A stretch of DNA of 64,000 bases from assembly GCF_015910445.1 (NCBI RefSeq), contig NZ_CP048882.1:7189501-7253500 (forward strand), given 5' to 3'. Origin of the DNA: Streptomyces bathyalis (GTDB taxonomy: Bacteria; Actinomycetota; Actinomycetes; Streptomycetales; Streptomycetaceae). Shown here piece after piece: positions 17,070 through 25,528 of the stretch; positions within the stretch are counted from its first letter, which is position 1; each line of letters opens with the position of its first letter. The notes beneath the pieces were generated by a model. That model was not told the origin of the DNA. It searched no databases and saw only the letters and a program-made list of their open reading frames with translations. Made by a program: the position numbers and the translations under genes.

Positions 17070-18080
17070 ATGGTCAGCATCAAGGACGTCGCGCGGGAAG
17101 CCGGCGTCTCCATCGGCACCGTCTCGAATGCGCTGAACAGGCCCGACCGTGTCTCGGCCGACACCCGTTCACGTGTGCTGCAGGCTGTGGACGAACTCGG
17201 TTACGTGCGCAGCGAGTCCGCACGCCAGCTCCGCGTCGGACAGAGCCGCATCCTGGCGCTGCTGGTCCTCGACATCGGCAACCCGTTCTTCGCCGACGTC
17301 GCGCGGGGAGTGGAACAGGCCGCCCGGGCCGAGGGCTTGGGCGTCATGCTGTGCAACAGCGAGCACGACGAGACGGCCGAGGCGCTGTACCTGTCCCTGT
17401 TCGCCGAACAGCGCGTGCGGGGCGTGCTCATCACGCCCGCGGACCTGTCCGGGAAGAACATCAAGTCCCTCCAGCGCAACGGCATTCCGTACGTCTTCGT
17501 GGACCGGGTGGTCGCCGCCGACGAGGCGTGCTCCGTGTCGGTGGACGACGTATCGGGCGGGGAGCTGGCAGTACGCCACCTGATCGAGGCCGGGCACACC
17601 TCCCTTGCCTATGTCACCGGCCCCCTGCACCTCGCACAGTGCGAGGACCGGCTGGGCGGAGCGCTGAAGGCACTCAGCGACGCGGGACTCCCGCGGGAGG
17701 ACCTGACGGTCCTGGAGCAGGGCGCGGACGACGTGGCGTCCGGCCGCGACGCCGGCTCGCGCTTCCTCGGCCTGCACTCACGGCCCACCGCGATCTTCTG
17801 CTCCAACGACCTGCTCGCCCTTGGGGTGCTGCAGACCCTGTTCGCTGCGGGAGTGCGTGTGCCCGAGGACGTCTCGATCGTGGGCTACGACGACATCGAG
17901 TTCGCCGAGGCCGCCGCGGTTCCGCTGACATCGGTGCGTCAGCCTGCGGTTCGCATGGGCCGGACCGCGGCCGAGTTGCTGCTCCACGAGACGAGTGGCG
18001 ATCCCGGACACGAGCACCAGCGCATCGCGTTCCAGCCCGAACTCTTCGTGCGGCGTTCGACGTTGCCCCGCCGGCGATGA
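17070..18080 (+). CDS. LacI-family regulator of the rhamnoside locus
   Basis: A 336-residue LacI/GalR repressor. MVSIKDVAREAGVSIGTVSN is the helix-turn-helix with NALNRPDRVSADTRSRV as hinge-proximal helix, followed by a periplasmic-binding-protein-like effector domain (LDIGNPFFADVARG, SVDDVSGGELAVRHLIEAGH, GYDDIEFAEAAAVPLTSVRQP). Start ATG 17070 gives the family's usual short N-terminus; an in-frame GTG at 17040 with GGGAGGAA upstream is an alternative. It diverges from the MFS-rhamnosidase operon and most likely binds the AAACG palindromes there. The same sequence before the second rhamnoside operon suggests it controls both. The effector is probably rhamnose or a derivative (inferred). Confidence 0.9.
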   Translation: MVSIKDVAREAGVSIGTVSNALNRPDRVSADTRSRVLQAVDELGYVRSESARQLRVGQSRILALLVLDIGNPFFADVARGVEQAARAEGLGVMLCNSEHDETAEALYLSLFAEQRVRGVLITPADLSGKNIKSLQRNGIPYVFVDRVVAADEACSVSVDDVSGGELAVRHLIEAGHTSLAYVTGPLHLAQCEDRLGGALKALSDAGLPREDLTVLEQGADDVASGRDAGSRFLGLHSRPTAIFCSNDLLALGVLQTLFAAGVRVPEDVSIVGYDDIEFAEAAAVPLTSVRQPAVRMGRTAAELLLHETSGDPGHEHQRIAFQPELFVRRSTLPRRR

Positions 18081-18157
18081 CGTCCCAGACGGGTACCGGC
18101 CGCTCCGCGATCCGGTTCAAGCTGAAGCCCCGGTGGCAGCCACGCCGCGGCATCTGC

Positions 18158-18781
18158 TCAGGAGTGCCCGCCGGCCCCGTACGTCCCGAAGTCGGGCAGC
18201 CCTGCGCACTCGTAGACCTGGGCCGTGACGCCGCTCGGTGTCGTCTCGGAGCTCAGCAGCTTGAGCCCGGCCGGAGCGCCGCTGTCCGGGAACAGCCGCC
18301 GGCCGCTGCCGACCACCGCCGGCGCGATCATCAGCCGCAGTTCGTCGACCAGTCCCGCGTCCAGCAGTGACGCGCCAAGGCGGGCGCTGCCGTGGATCTG
18401 CAGTTCCCGTCCGGGCTGCCGCTTCAATGCGGCGACCTCGGCCGGTGCGTCCCCGGAGAGGATCGTGGTGGGCTCCCAGTCGGCCTTGGTCAGGCTGCGG
18501 GAGGCCACGTACTTCGGCAGGCCGTTGAGCTTGGTGGCGACGGGGTCGTCCGGGTCGTTCATCTTCGGCCAGTCCCGCGCGAAGTTGACATAGGTGCGGC
18601 GCCCGAACAGGAACGCGTCCACCTCGCCGAGCCAGCCCGTGACGATCCGCACGAACTCCTCGTCCAGGTGCGGCACGAGCCAGCCTCCCCGCGTGAACCC
18701 GTCGCTCGTGTCCTCCTCCGGGGACCCCGGACCCTGCGCCACGCCGTCCAGCGACAGGAACTCCTGCAGAATCAGCCTCAC
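18158..18781 (-). CDS. RibD C-terminal-domain (dihydrofolate-reductase-like) protein
   Basis: A 207-residue protein of the RibD_C/DHFR-like NADPH reductase fold: MRLILQEFLSLDGVAQGPG, FLFGRRTYVNFARDWP, LQIHGSARLGASLLDAGLVDEL and VVGSGRRLFPDSG are the standard blocks. In Streptomyces these are common stand-alone genes with unknown substrate; true riboflavin or folate roles are unlikely without neighbours from those pathways. GTG 18781 has GAGGAAGG upstream. It converges on the LacI gene. Confidence 0.85.
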   Translation of the reverse strand: MRLILQEFLSLDGVAQGPGSPEEDTSDGFTRGGWLVPHLDEEFVRIVTGWLGEVDAFLFGRRTYVNFARDWPKMNDPDDPVATKLNGLPKYVASRSLTKADWEPTTILSGDAPAEVAALKRQPGRELQIHGSARLGASLLDAGLVDELRLMIAPAVVGSGRRLFPDSGAPAGLKLLSSETTPSGVTAQVYECAGLPDFGTYGAGGHS

Positions 18782-18879
18782 GGTGCACTGCCCTTCCTCG
18801 GCCCGGGACGCCTGCCGCCCCGGCCGAGTGGAGACCGCGTGACGCGCAAGAACTCATCGCCCATCCCGGCGGCCGCCCT

Positions 18880-19150
18880 GCGGGAGGCGCGATGCGTGAA
18901 CACCGGGCAAGGATCTCCCGCTCGCACCGCGGGAGTTGACGCGAGCTGGTGGCGTCGTTGCCGCTGCGCGCGTGCCGGCTGAACTCACGTGCCGCCTCGA
19001 TCGGCATCCCGGTACGCCGCAGTGCGAACCAGAACGTCGAGCAGCCCGAGCGCGTCATTGCCGAAGAGGCGCCGGCCACCCGCGTCGCGGGCAGTTCGCC
19101 CACGGGTCCTCGGGCAGTCGGACATGAAGAAATCCTCATGCCGGTCTCAC
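18880..19150 (-). pseudogene. frameshifted MerR-family regulator remnant
   Basis: No single frame is open, but three successive minus-strand frames together read as a MerR protein: LPEDPWANCP (one frame), then DAGGRRLFGNDALGLLDV (next frame), then FWFALRRTGMPIEAAREFSR and HARSGND (third frame). This matches the MerR pattern of a GGxRxY wing, D-x-L-x-x-L and the LRxTGMPI helix. At least two frameshifts are needed and the N-terminal helix-turn-helix is not clear, so the gene is dead. It fills part of the 551-base gap between 18782 and 19332; the remainder shows nothing I can support. Confidence 0.6.
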
Positions 19151-19332
19151 CGTGCCTTCAGCCAGGTGTACGAGAACTGATGCATGTGCCGCCAGTGAAC
19201 GACGGCTGCGGCCGCCGCCGATACCTGCCGCCGGGCGGCGGCGCCCTCAACGCCGTCGCGGTCGCGGCGCCGTCGTCCTCGCACGGGGCGAATCGGGAAG
19301 CGCGAGCGGGCGGGCGCGACCCATGGTTGCCG

Positions 19333-20259
19333 TCAGTGCGGGGGCTCCTCCTGCGGAGCAGCACCGGAAGGGGCGAGCACGATGTCGAACCGGACCTTCG
19401 ACCAGGTGCCGTCGAGGGCGCGGCCGTCGGGGGGAGGCGTTCCGGCGGGCAGGCGCTCGAAGTCCTTGATCAGCGACTTCCTCACGCCGAACACGGCGTC
19501 GGATTCCAGCAGTTCGTCGCCGCGCACGAAGATGTGGGTGACCAGGGTGCGGTAGCCCTCGGCGATCACCATGAAGTGCAGGTGGGAGGCGCGCATGGGG
19601 GAGCGTCCGGCGGCTGTGAGCATCTCTCCCACCGGCCCGTCGTGCGGGATCGGGTACGGCGTCGGCGTGATGGCCCAGAACCGGTACTCGCCGTCCGGCC
19701 CGGTGAACAGGTGGGCCCGTCCCGCGGTGCGGCCGTCGCCGTACTGCACGTCGTAGAAGCCGTCGGCGTCCGCCTCCCACACCTCGATACGGGCACCGGG
19801 GACCGCGTTGCCGTCGGTGTCCCGGACTGTTCCCTCCACCCAGCACGGCTCGCCGGATGCCTCGCCCGCCATGTCACCGCCGAGCCGGATCAGGGGAGCG
19901 TCCTCGACGAAGAACGGTCCGAACACGGTCGCCTCGGTGGCGTCGCCGTACGCCTGGTTGTTGACCGTGATCGTCTGCATCGATGCGCCGAGGGTGTCGG
20001 ACAGCAGGACGAACTCCTGCCGCTTGCCGTCGGTGATCCGGCCGACCCGGGTGAGGAACTCGATGGCCTTCTGCCATTCCTCTTCCGTGAGCCTCACGTC
20101 GCGGATGAACGCGTGCAGGTGCCGTACCAGCCCTTGCAGCAGCTCCTTGAGCCGCGGGTCGGCGCAGGCGTCGTACGAGCGCAGCACCCTCTCGAGGAGT
20201 TCCTCCTCGCGACGTGCCTGCTCGGAGCCGGTGTCGGGTGAGGCGTCGCTGTGGGTCAT
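19333..20259 (-). CDS. hydroxyquinol 1,2-dioxygenase (intradiol)
   Basis: A 308-residue intradiol dioxygenase that opens hydroxyquinol (1,2,4-trihydroxybenzene) to maleylacetate. The N-terminal helical dimerisation domain (residues 20-95) precedes the beta-sandwich. The Fe(III) ligands fall in the normal motifs: Tyr in FYDVQYGDG and in PTPYPIPHDGPVG, His in RASHLHFMV. Preference for hydroxyquinol over catechol is inferred from the adjacent maleylacetate reductase and hydroxylase. ATG 20259 overlaps the reductase stop (ATGA). Last gene of the three-gene operon. Confidence 0.92.
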   Translation of the reverse strand: MTHSDASPDTGSEQARREEELLERVLRSYDACADPRLKELLQGLVRHLHAFIRDVRLTEEEWQKAIEFLTRVGRITDGKRQEFVLLSDTLGASMQTITVNNQAYGDATEATVFGPFFVEDAPLIRLGGDMAGEASGEPCWVEGTVRDTDGNAVPGARIEVWEADADGFYDVQYGDGRTAGRAHLFTGPDGEYRFWAITPTPYPIPHDGPVGEMLTAAGRSPMRASHLHFMVIAEGYRTLVTHIFVRGDELLESDAVFGVRKSLIKDFERLPAGTPPPDGRALDGTWSKVRFDIVLAPSGAAPQEEPPH

Positions 20260-21338
20260 CGGGGCTCGGCTCCTTCCCAGGCCGCCCGCAGCAGGGCAGT
20301 AAGGCGGTCGGTGGTCACGGGGCGGGGATTTCCTGCGGGGACGGCGCCCCGCACGGCCTCGACAGCGGCCGGGATGCCCTCCTCGGGCATGCCATGGTCA
20401 CGCAGGGCGGCCGGGGCGTTCACCTCGGCGCGCAGCCGGGTCAGCCCGCCGAGTGCGGTGTCGCTGCCGAACGCCTCAGCGATCCGCTGCTCGGCCTCCG
20501 GTGCGGCGGGAGCGTTGAAGGCCAGCACGTGAGGCAGCACCACCGCGTGCGTCTGCGCGTGCGGCAGGTCGAACATCCCGCCCAGCACGTGGCAGATCTT
20601 GTGGTGCAGGCCCGAGCCTGCCGACGCGAATGCGACCGCGGCCAAGTAGGCGCCGTAGAGCGTGTGTTCACGTCCCGTCAGCCCCGTCGGGTCCGTGACC
20701 ACCTGCGGTAGGCCGATGCGCAGTGCCCGGATCGCCTCGGCGGCCAGTGCACGGTCGACGGGGTCGGCCCGTGGGCCCCACATCGAGTCCACGCAGTGCG
20801 CGAGCGCATTGAGACCGGAGGCGACGCTGAGGTCCACGGGAAGTGTGATCATGAGCGAGGGGTCGTAGACGATCGCGCGAGGGAGCACACGGTCGTCGAC
20901 GCCCGTGGTCTTGTGGTCGTTCTGCGTGAGCCCCCAGACGTTGGTGGCCTCGGAGCCTGCGTACGTCGTGGGCACCGCCAGGATCGGCAGCCCTGTGGTC
21001 AGCGCGACCGCCTTGGCCAGTCCGGTCGTCGACCCGCCTCCGACGCACACCAGCGCGTCGGCCTCGTGTGCGCTCGCGGCGGCACGGGCGCGCTCGGCGA
21101 CCGGCAGCGGCACGTGCATGGCGACATCGTGGTGCCAGTGCGTGACCGGCAGGCCCGCGGCGATCCGGCCCGCGAGTTCCCGCTCTGCGGCCGAAGCGAT
21201 CACCATCACCCGGGAGGCGCCGAGGGCGGTGACCTCCTCGGCGAGCGCCGTCGCCGCCTCGCCGGAGGCGAACCGGACTCGCTGCGGGAGGTTGGTGTGC
21301 TCGAACTGCATCCGCTCGTACGGGCGTTGGGGAGTCAT
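20256..21338 (-). CDS. maleylacetate reductase
   Basis: A 360-residue iron-containing-alcohol-dehydrogenase-fold enzyme that reduces maleylacetate to 3-oxoadipate with NAD(P)H. ALVCVGGGSTTGLAKAVAL is the nucleotide-binding site; LAVPTTYAGSEATNVWGLT and GLHHKICHVLGGMFDLPHAQTH are family hallmarks, with GLHHKICHVLGG distinguishing maleylacetate reductases. Its gene overlaps both neighbours by four bases, so the three enzymes are made together and hydroxyquinol flows to the 3-oxoadipate pathway. Confidence 0.93.
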   Translation of the reverse strand: MTPQRPYERMQFEHTNLPQRVRFASGEAATALAEEVTALGASRVMVIASAAERELAGRIAAGLPVTHWHHDVAMHVPLPVAERARAAASAHEADALVCVGGGSTTGLAKAVALTTGLPILAVPTTYAGSEATNVWGLTQNDHKTTGVDDRVLPRAIVYDPSLMITLPVDLSVASGLNALAHCVDSMWGPRADPVDRALAAEAIRALRIGLPQVVTDPTGLTGREHTLYGAYLAAVAFASAGSGLHHKICHVLGGMFDLPHAQTHAVVLPHVLAFNAPAAPEAEQRIAEAFGSDTALGGLTRLRAEVNAPAALRDHGMPEEGIPAAVEAVRGAVPAGNPRPVTTDRLTALLRAAWEGAEPR

Positions 21339-22549
21339 CGCGTGCCGGTGCTTTCTGCGAGGGCGTCGTCGGGGTCGTAACCGTAGATCCAGCCGTTCGC
21401 CACCAGCGGATCCGCGTCGGCGAAGGACCTGTCGCGGGCCTGCTGTTCGGGTCCGTCCGGCAGGTGGTTGACGAGGGACCGCGCGTGGCTGTCTTCCTGA
21501 AGTCGTGTGGTCCGGGGAATTCGCAGCTTCTCGTAGCGCAGCAGAGCCCGGGGCGGATCACCGAGGTCGTCGGCAAGGCAGCGGGAGAGGACGGCGGCGT
21601 CCTCGATGGCTTGAGCCGCCCCCTGCGCGAAGAAGGGGAACATCGGGTGGGCCGCGTCGCCGAGGAGGGTGACGGGGCCCTTGCTCCAGCGCCGCAGCGG
21701 TGCCCGGTCCAGGAGGGCCCAGCGTCCGGGCGTTCCGGCTGCACTGATGAGTTCGGTGAGCGCCGGATCCCAGGTGCCGAACTCGCCCAGGAACTCTTCC
21801 ACTGTCGCGGTCGCGGTCCAGGACTCGACGTTGAAATCGCCCGCTGGAGCGAACGCGACGAGGTTCACCGACCGTCCGGCCGAGACGGGATAGTGCACCA
21901 GGTGGCGGCCGGGCCCGATCCAGAGCGTCTGGGCGTTGCGCCGGGCGAAGGCCGGGGCTCTCCCGGACGGCACGAGGGCGCGGAAGGCGCAGATTCCCGA
22001 GCAGGCGGCGGGCGAGGGTTCAGCGATCGCGGCGCGTACGACGGAGTGGATCCCGTCCGCTCCGATCACGACGTCCTTCTCGGCCGTCCCACCGTCGGCG
22101 AAGCGGAGCACGGGCCGGTCCCCGCCGTGAACGCGAAGACCGACGCAGCGCTTGCCGAGACGGACGCTGCCGTCGGGGACGGCTGATCGCAGGGCCTCCA
22201 GCAGGTCGGCGCGATGCGCGGTGTAGGTCTGCTCGCCGTACAGGTGCTCGCACGCCGAGGCGAGGTCCTCGGCCGACAGCACCGTGCCGTCCTGCCAGCG
22301 GCGGAACTCCCAGCCGACGTCGAGTCGCACGGCGTGGCGCTGGAACTGGTCCAGTACGCCGAGCCGGCGGAGCAGCCGCGCCGAGTTCGGCGCCACCACC
22401 AGTCCCGCTCCCATCGCCCTGAACTCCGGCGCCTGTTCGTAGACCGTGGTCGCGATCCCCTCCCGATGGAGGAAGGCGGCGGTCGCGAGGCCGCCGATCC
22501 CGCCTCCCAGAATCGCGATCCGCGGGCTTCGCGCACCTGCCTCGACCAT
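21335..22549 (-). CDS. FAD-dependent aromatic hydroxylase (salicylate hydroxylase-like)
   Basis: A 404-residue class A flavoprotein monooxygenase. Start ATG 22549 is preceded by GGAGCAGGAGCAG; the frame extends further upstream without a site. IAILGGGIGGLATAAFL binds the ADP moiety, VIGADGIHSVVR is the DG motif, and LLGDAAHPMFPFFAQGAAQ is the GD motif. Being first in an operon with hydroxyquinol dioxygenase and maleylacetate reductase, it probably hydroxylates resorcinol or decarboxylates and hydroxylates a dihydroxybenzoate to give hydroxyquinol. The actual aromatic substrate is not determined by sequence. Confidence 0.88.
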   Translation of the reverse strand: MVEAGARSPRIAILGGGIGGLATAAFLHREGIATTVYEQAPEFRAMGAGLVVAPNSARLLRRLGVLDQFQRHAVRLDVGWEFRRWQDGTVLSAEDLASACEHLYGEQTYTAHRADLLEALRSAVPDGSVRLGKRCVGLRVHGGDRPVLRFADGGTAEKDVVIGADGIHSVVRAAIAEPSPAACSGICAFRALVPSGRAPAFARRNAQTLWIGPGRHLVHYPVSAGRSVNLVAFAPAGDFNVESWTATATVEEFLGEFGTWDPALTELISAAGTPGRWALLDRAPLRRWSKGPVTLLGDAAHPMFPFFAQGAAQAIEDAAVLSRCLADDLGDPPRALLRYEKLRIPRTTRLQEDSHARSLVNHLPDGPEQQARDRSFADADPLVANGWIYGYDPDDALAESTGTR

Positions 22550-22630
22550 CTGCTCCTGCTCCGCTTCCGCTCGGCATCCAGGCACCGGTGGAGATATGTT
22601 GCCTGACCACGCCGCTCCAGCAGGATGGGG

Positions 22631-22647
22631 TGTTCATCCAATGGACA
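22631..22647. promoter_or_regulatory. imperfect palindrome, candidate IclR operator
   Basis: TGTTCAT and ATGGACA flank CCA, pairing in six of seven positions, in the 143-base divergent gap between the hydroxylase operon and the IclR gene. Size and symmetry suit an IclR-type dimer. Confidence 0.4.
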
Positions 22648-22692
22648 TGCCTGGCGGGTGCCGCCGCCCGACGGACGAGGAGGCTGCACACC

Positions 22693-23472
22693 ATGCCTCG
22701 AACGCGCGAACCCGGGAGAACCGTCAGCTCCCGCCTGCTGGAGATCCTTTTCGCCTTCCGGGCCGACCACCCCGACCTGAGCCTGGCCGATCTCGTGCGC
22801 ATCACCGGCATCCCGCACGCCACCGTTCGGCGACTGGCCCTGGAACTGGTCGACGTGGGCGCCCTGGAACGCCGAGAGGACGGACGGTTCACCGTCGGGC
22901 TGCGGCTCTGGCAACTGGGGACGCTGGCGCCCCTGACCGAGTCGCTGCGGACCCTGGCCCAGCCCTTCATGGAGGACCTCCACAGCGCACTGCACCAGCA
23001 CGTACAGCTGGCCGTCCTCGAAGGACATGAGGCAGTGATCATCGAACGGCTCTCCGCGCCGCACGCGCCGGCCCTGGTGTCGCGGGTCGGCGGACGGCTC
23101 CCGCTCCACTGTTCCGGCGTCGGGAAAGTGCTGCTGAGCCACGGCGGGCCGGAGCTGATCGAGAGCGTTCTGAGTGGCGGACTGCACCGCCATACCTCGC
23201 GGACCGTGGTCGACCCCGCGGAGCTGCGCAACGAGATCGCTGCGTGCCGCCGGACCGGAACCGCCGCCGTTCGTGGGGAGCTGACCGGGGAAGCCGACTC
23301 GGTGGCCGCTCGCATCGTCGACGGCCATGGCCGGGTCGTCGCGGCCCTGTCGGTCGTGCTCCGGGCGGGTTCGGTCAACCATCAAGCCGCGCTGGCAGCA
23401 GTGCTGGCGAGCGGCTTCGGGATCTCACGGCAGCTCGGTTGGCGACCGGGCATCCGGGTCCGGGAAGGCTGA
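22693..23472 (+). CDS. IclR-family regulator
   Basis: A 259-residue IclR-type regulator. The winged helix lies in residues 10-70 (LSLADLVRITGIPHATVRRLA then ERREDGRFTVGLRLWQLG), followed by the effector domain (LPLHCSGVGKVLLSH, GTAAVRGELTGEADSVAARI, VVAALSVVLRAG). ATG 22693 follows GAGGAGGCTG; earlier in-frame codons back to 22588 overlap the operator and lack a ribosome site. Divergent from the hydroxyquinol operon, it is its likely regulator, with a pathway aromatic as effector. Repressor versus activator cannot be told. Confidence 0.9.
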   Translation: MPRTREPGRTVSSRLLEILFAFRADHPDLSLADLVRITGIPHATVRRLALELVDVGALERREDGRFTVGLRLWQLGTLAPLTESLRTLAQPFMEDLHSALHQHVQLAVLEGHEAVIIERLSAPHAPALVSRVGGRLPLHCSGVGKVLLSHGGPELIESVLSGGLHRHTSRTVVDPAELRNEIAACRRTGTAAVRGELTGEADSVAARIVDGHGRVVAALSVVLRAGSVNHQAALAAVLASGFGISRQLGWRPGIRVREG

Positions 23473-23794
23473 CGTCGGCTGACGTGTGCGCGTGCCCTAC
23501 CGCGGACCGCCTGGCGGGCGGAGAGCAAGGCGGGCAAGCCCTCGGCGCCGCCCGAGGCGGTCGCGGCTGCGTGACACCTGCTCCGTGAGGGCCCAGCTGC
23601 CCTGTTGCGCGGGGTCCGGATCCGGTACGGCGTCGTCGAGCGAACACCCGGCCTGCGAGGAGGGACACGAGAGGGCCTGGCCGCAGACCTGTGAAGAAAC
23701 CGCAGAAGCCCCGCTCGCGGTGGAGCACCGCGATATGCGCGCCGCTACAGTGAGGCCGCCATCGCTCAACTGCCCTGTCACGGGAGGCCCTTGC
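23473..23794. other. 322-base intergenic stretch after iclR
   Basis: No gene supported. A hairpin at 23540-23557 could end iclR transcription. TACAGT at 23746-23751 may be the -10 of the downstream membrane-protein gene, but no good -35 was found. Confidence 0.4.
23540..23557 (+). terminator. candidate terminator hairpin after iclR
   Basis: CCTCGG (23540-23545) and CCGAGG (23552-23557) flank a 6-base loop, 68 bases beyond the iclR stop. Short stem, no U-tract. Confidence 0.3.
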
Positions 23795-24112
23795 GTGTTG
23801 ATGCAGCTTCTGGTCATCTGCGCATGGGTGGTCTATCTCCTGGGTTTCCTGCTTCTGCTGGCCGTTCTCGAACGCTTCCGCAGCAGGAGGACCCTGATCC
23901 GCCTCATCCTGTGCACGGCCAGCCTCATCACCAGCGCCCTCATGCTGTGGGGGGCCACAGAGGCTGACGTGCCCGACAGCTACGCCGACACATCACTGAC
24001 GCGCCTGCTCGATACCGCCGCAGGCTGGCTCCACAACGTGCTCGTGGTCACGGCCCTCGCCGTGTTCGTCATCGCCGCGATACGGGGTCACAGCCGGTTC
24101 CGCACCCGCTGA
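23795..24112 (+). CDS. small three-helix membrane protein of unknown function
   Basis: A 105-residue hydrophobic protein. GTG 23795 is favoured because CGGGAGG ends 7 bases upstream; ATG 23801 is also possible. Predicted transmembrane segments are about residues 3-23 (LLVICAWVVYLLGFLLLLAV), 34-50 (LIRLILCTASLITSAL) and 78-95 (NVLVVTALAVFVIAAI), with a short polar linker RFRSRR after the first. I do not recognise the family. It stands alone, converging on the MmgE/PrpD gene with a 24-base gap. Confidence 0.7.
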   Translation: MLMQLLVICAWVVYLLGFLLLLAVLERFRSRRTLIRLILCTASLITSALMLWGATEADVPDSYADTSLTRLLDTAAGWLHNVLVVTALAVFVIAAIRGHSRFRTR

Positions 24113-24136
24113 CGTTCTGGGCCTGGCCCGGTGGGG

Positions 24137-25528
24137 TCACTCCGGCAGGATCGTGGCGAGGTCCGTGACGCGGTCGAGGTCCAGGATTCCCTCGATCAGC
24201 TTTCTCGTTGCCGCACGGCCCCATGCAGGTTCCAGGAGAGCGGTGCACTTGACCATCAAGTCGTCGTCGGTGAACGGGTCTTCGGGAGCGCCCCAGACGG
24301 GATCGGCCACCGCCACCTCGACAACCTTGCCGGAGCGGGTGCGGAACACGACGCGGGACGGCATCTGCCCGTGGTGGAACGACGCGTCCATCTCCTCGTC
24401 GTGATGCACAGCGATGCGCGCGGCGACACCGAGGACCGCCGGATCGGTGAGGTCCGACTCCTTCAGCCCACGCCCCGGCGACCGTTCCACAAGCTCCAGC
24501 GCCAGCAGGTACGGAAGGCTGAACTGGGCGTCGACGATGTCCTCCGGAGCCGGGTTCGTGAAGTTCGACGCCAGTTCCCGGAACGTATGGACCTCGACCC
24601 GCTCGATGTCCGCTAGCGGGGGCAGTTCGCCGCTGCGCCGCAACTGCCTGACGCAGTCGAGGGCGGAGTGCGTCCACCGGCACGACGCGTACGGCTTGAT
24701 CCGCGTCGCCCCGAGGCGGAATTCCTCGCCGAGGCCGGCGGTCAGGAGTTCGGCGTCGAACCGGTCCGAGCCCGCCATCGTCCAGAAGCCGTGATCTCCG
24801 TCCAGCACCGTCCGGCTGCTGCGGAAGCCGTCGCGGGCCAGCAGCGCCCCGAGTACGCCTCCCATGGCGGCCCACCCGTAGTTGTTCTTCGTCCACGAAA
24901 GAGGCCGGTCCTCCGGCTCCAGGCCGATCTTGCGAACGCTCGGCACCGGAGCGTTGAAGGCTGCCGCACCGAGGGCGTGGCGGGTCGTCTCGGTGTCGAG
25001 GCCGAGCAGGCTGGCAGCGGCCGCCGCGGAACCCAGGGTCTGCCACGTGGCGAACCCCCAGACCTGGCGCAGCCGTTCGGGACTCGGGAAGGCCGCTTCG
25101 GCCACCCGGATCGCAACCTCGTATCCGACCGCGACCGCGGCGAGGACGTCCCGTCCGTGAGCCGACACCTTCTCCGCCACGGCGAACGACGGCGGGACGG
25201 CCGTCGCGCCGGGGTGGAGGAAGGTCTTGTAGGTGTCGTCGAAGTCGAGCGCGTTCGCGCAGGCCGCGTTGACGTAGGAGGCGGCCAGGACCGAGACGTG
25301 TTCGCCCGATCCCAGGACACGAGCCGCCCGCTCGGAGCCCAGGCCGGAGACGACGCTGCCCTGGATCCGGGATGCCGCCGTGCTCAAGCCGCCCACGGCG
25401 TTGGCGACCCCGTCCAGGATCAGCCGCTTCAACTGCTCGACGGTGGCGGAAGCGAGGTCCTCGAACCGCGCTTCGGAGACAAAGCGCGCGATCTCGCCGG
25501 TCGCGTCGGGTGACATGCTGCCGGTCAC
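24137..25528 (-). CDS. MmgE/PrpD family protein
   Basis: A 463-residue member of the MmgE/PrpD fold, which includes 2-methylcitrate dehydratase, cis-aconitate decarboxylase and racemase-like enzymes. Characteristic blocks are AANALDFDDTYKTFLHPGATAVPPSFAVAE near residue 92, VAVGYEVAIRVAEA, LGLDTETTRHALGAAAF and RIKPYASCRWTHSALD. GTG 25528 with GGGAG upstream overlaps the preceding stop (GTGA); ATG 25516 is less well placed. It ends the five-gene operon beginning at 29938. No methylcitrate genes are near, so PrpD function is unlikely; dehydration or isomerisation of a dicarboxylate intermediate is a guess. Confidence 0.88.
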   Translation of the reverse strand: MTGSMSPDATGEIARFVSEARFEDLASATVEQLKRLILDGVANAVGGLSTAASRIQGSVVSGLGSERAARVLGSGEHVSVLAASYVNAACANALDFDDTYKTFLHPGATAVPPSFAVAEKVSAHGRDVLAAVAVGYEVAIRVAEAAFPSPERLRQVWGFATWQTLGSAAAAASLLGLDTETTRHALGAAAFNAPVPSVRKIGLEPEDRPLSWTKNNYGWAAMGGVLGALLARDGFRSSRTVLDGDHGFWTMAGSDRFDAELLTAGLGEEFRLGATRIKPYASCRWTHSALDCVRQLRRSGELPPLADIERVEVHTFRELASNFTNPAPEDIVDAQFSLPYLLALELVERSPGRGLKESDLTDPAVLGVAARIAVHHDEEMDASFHHGQMPSRVVFRTRSGKVVEVAVADPVWGAPEDPFTDDDLMVKCTALLEPAWGRAATRKLIEGILDLDRVTDLATILPE

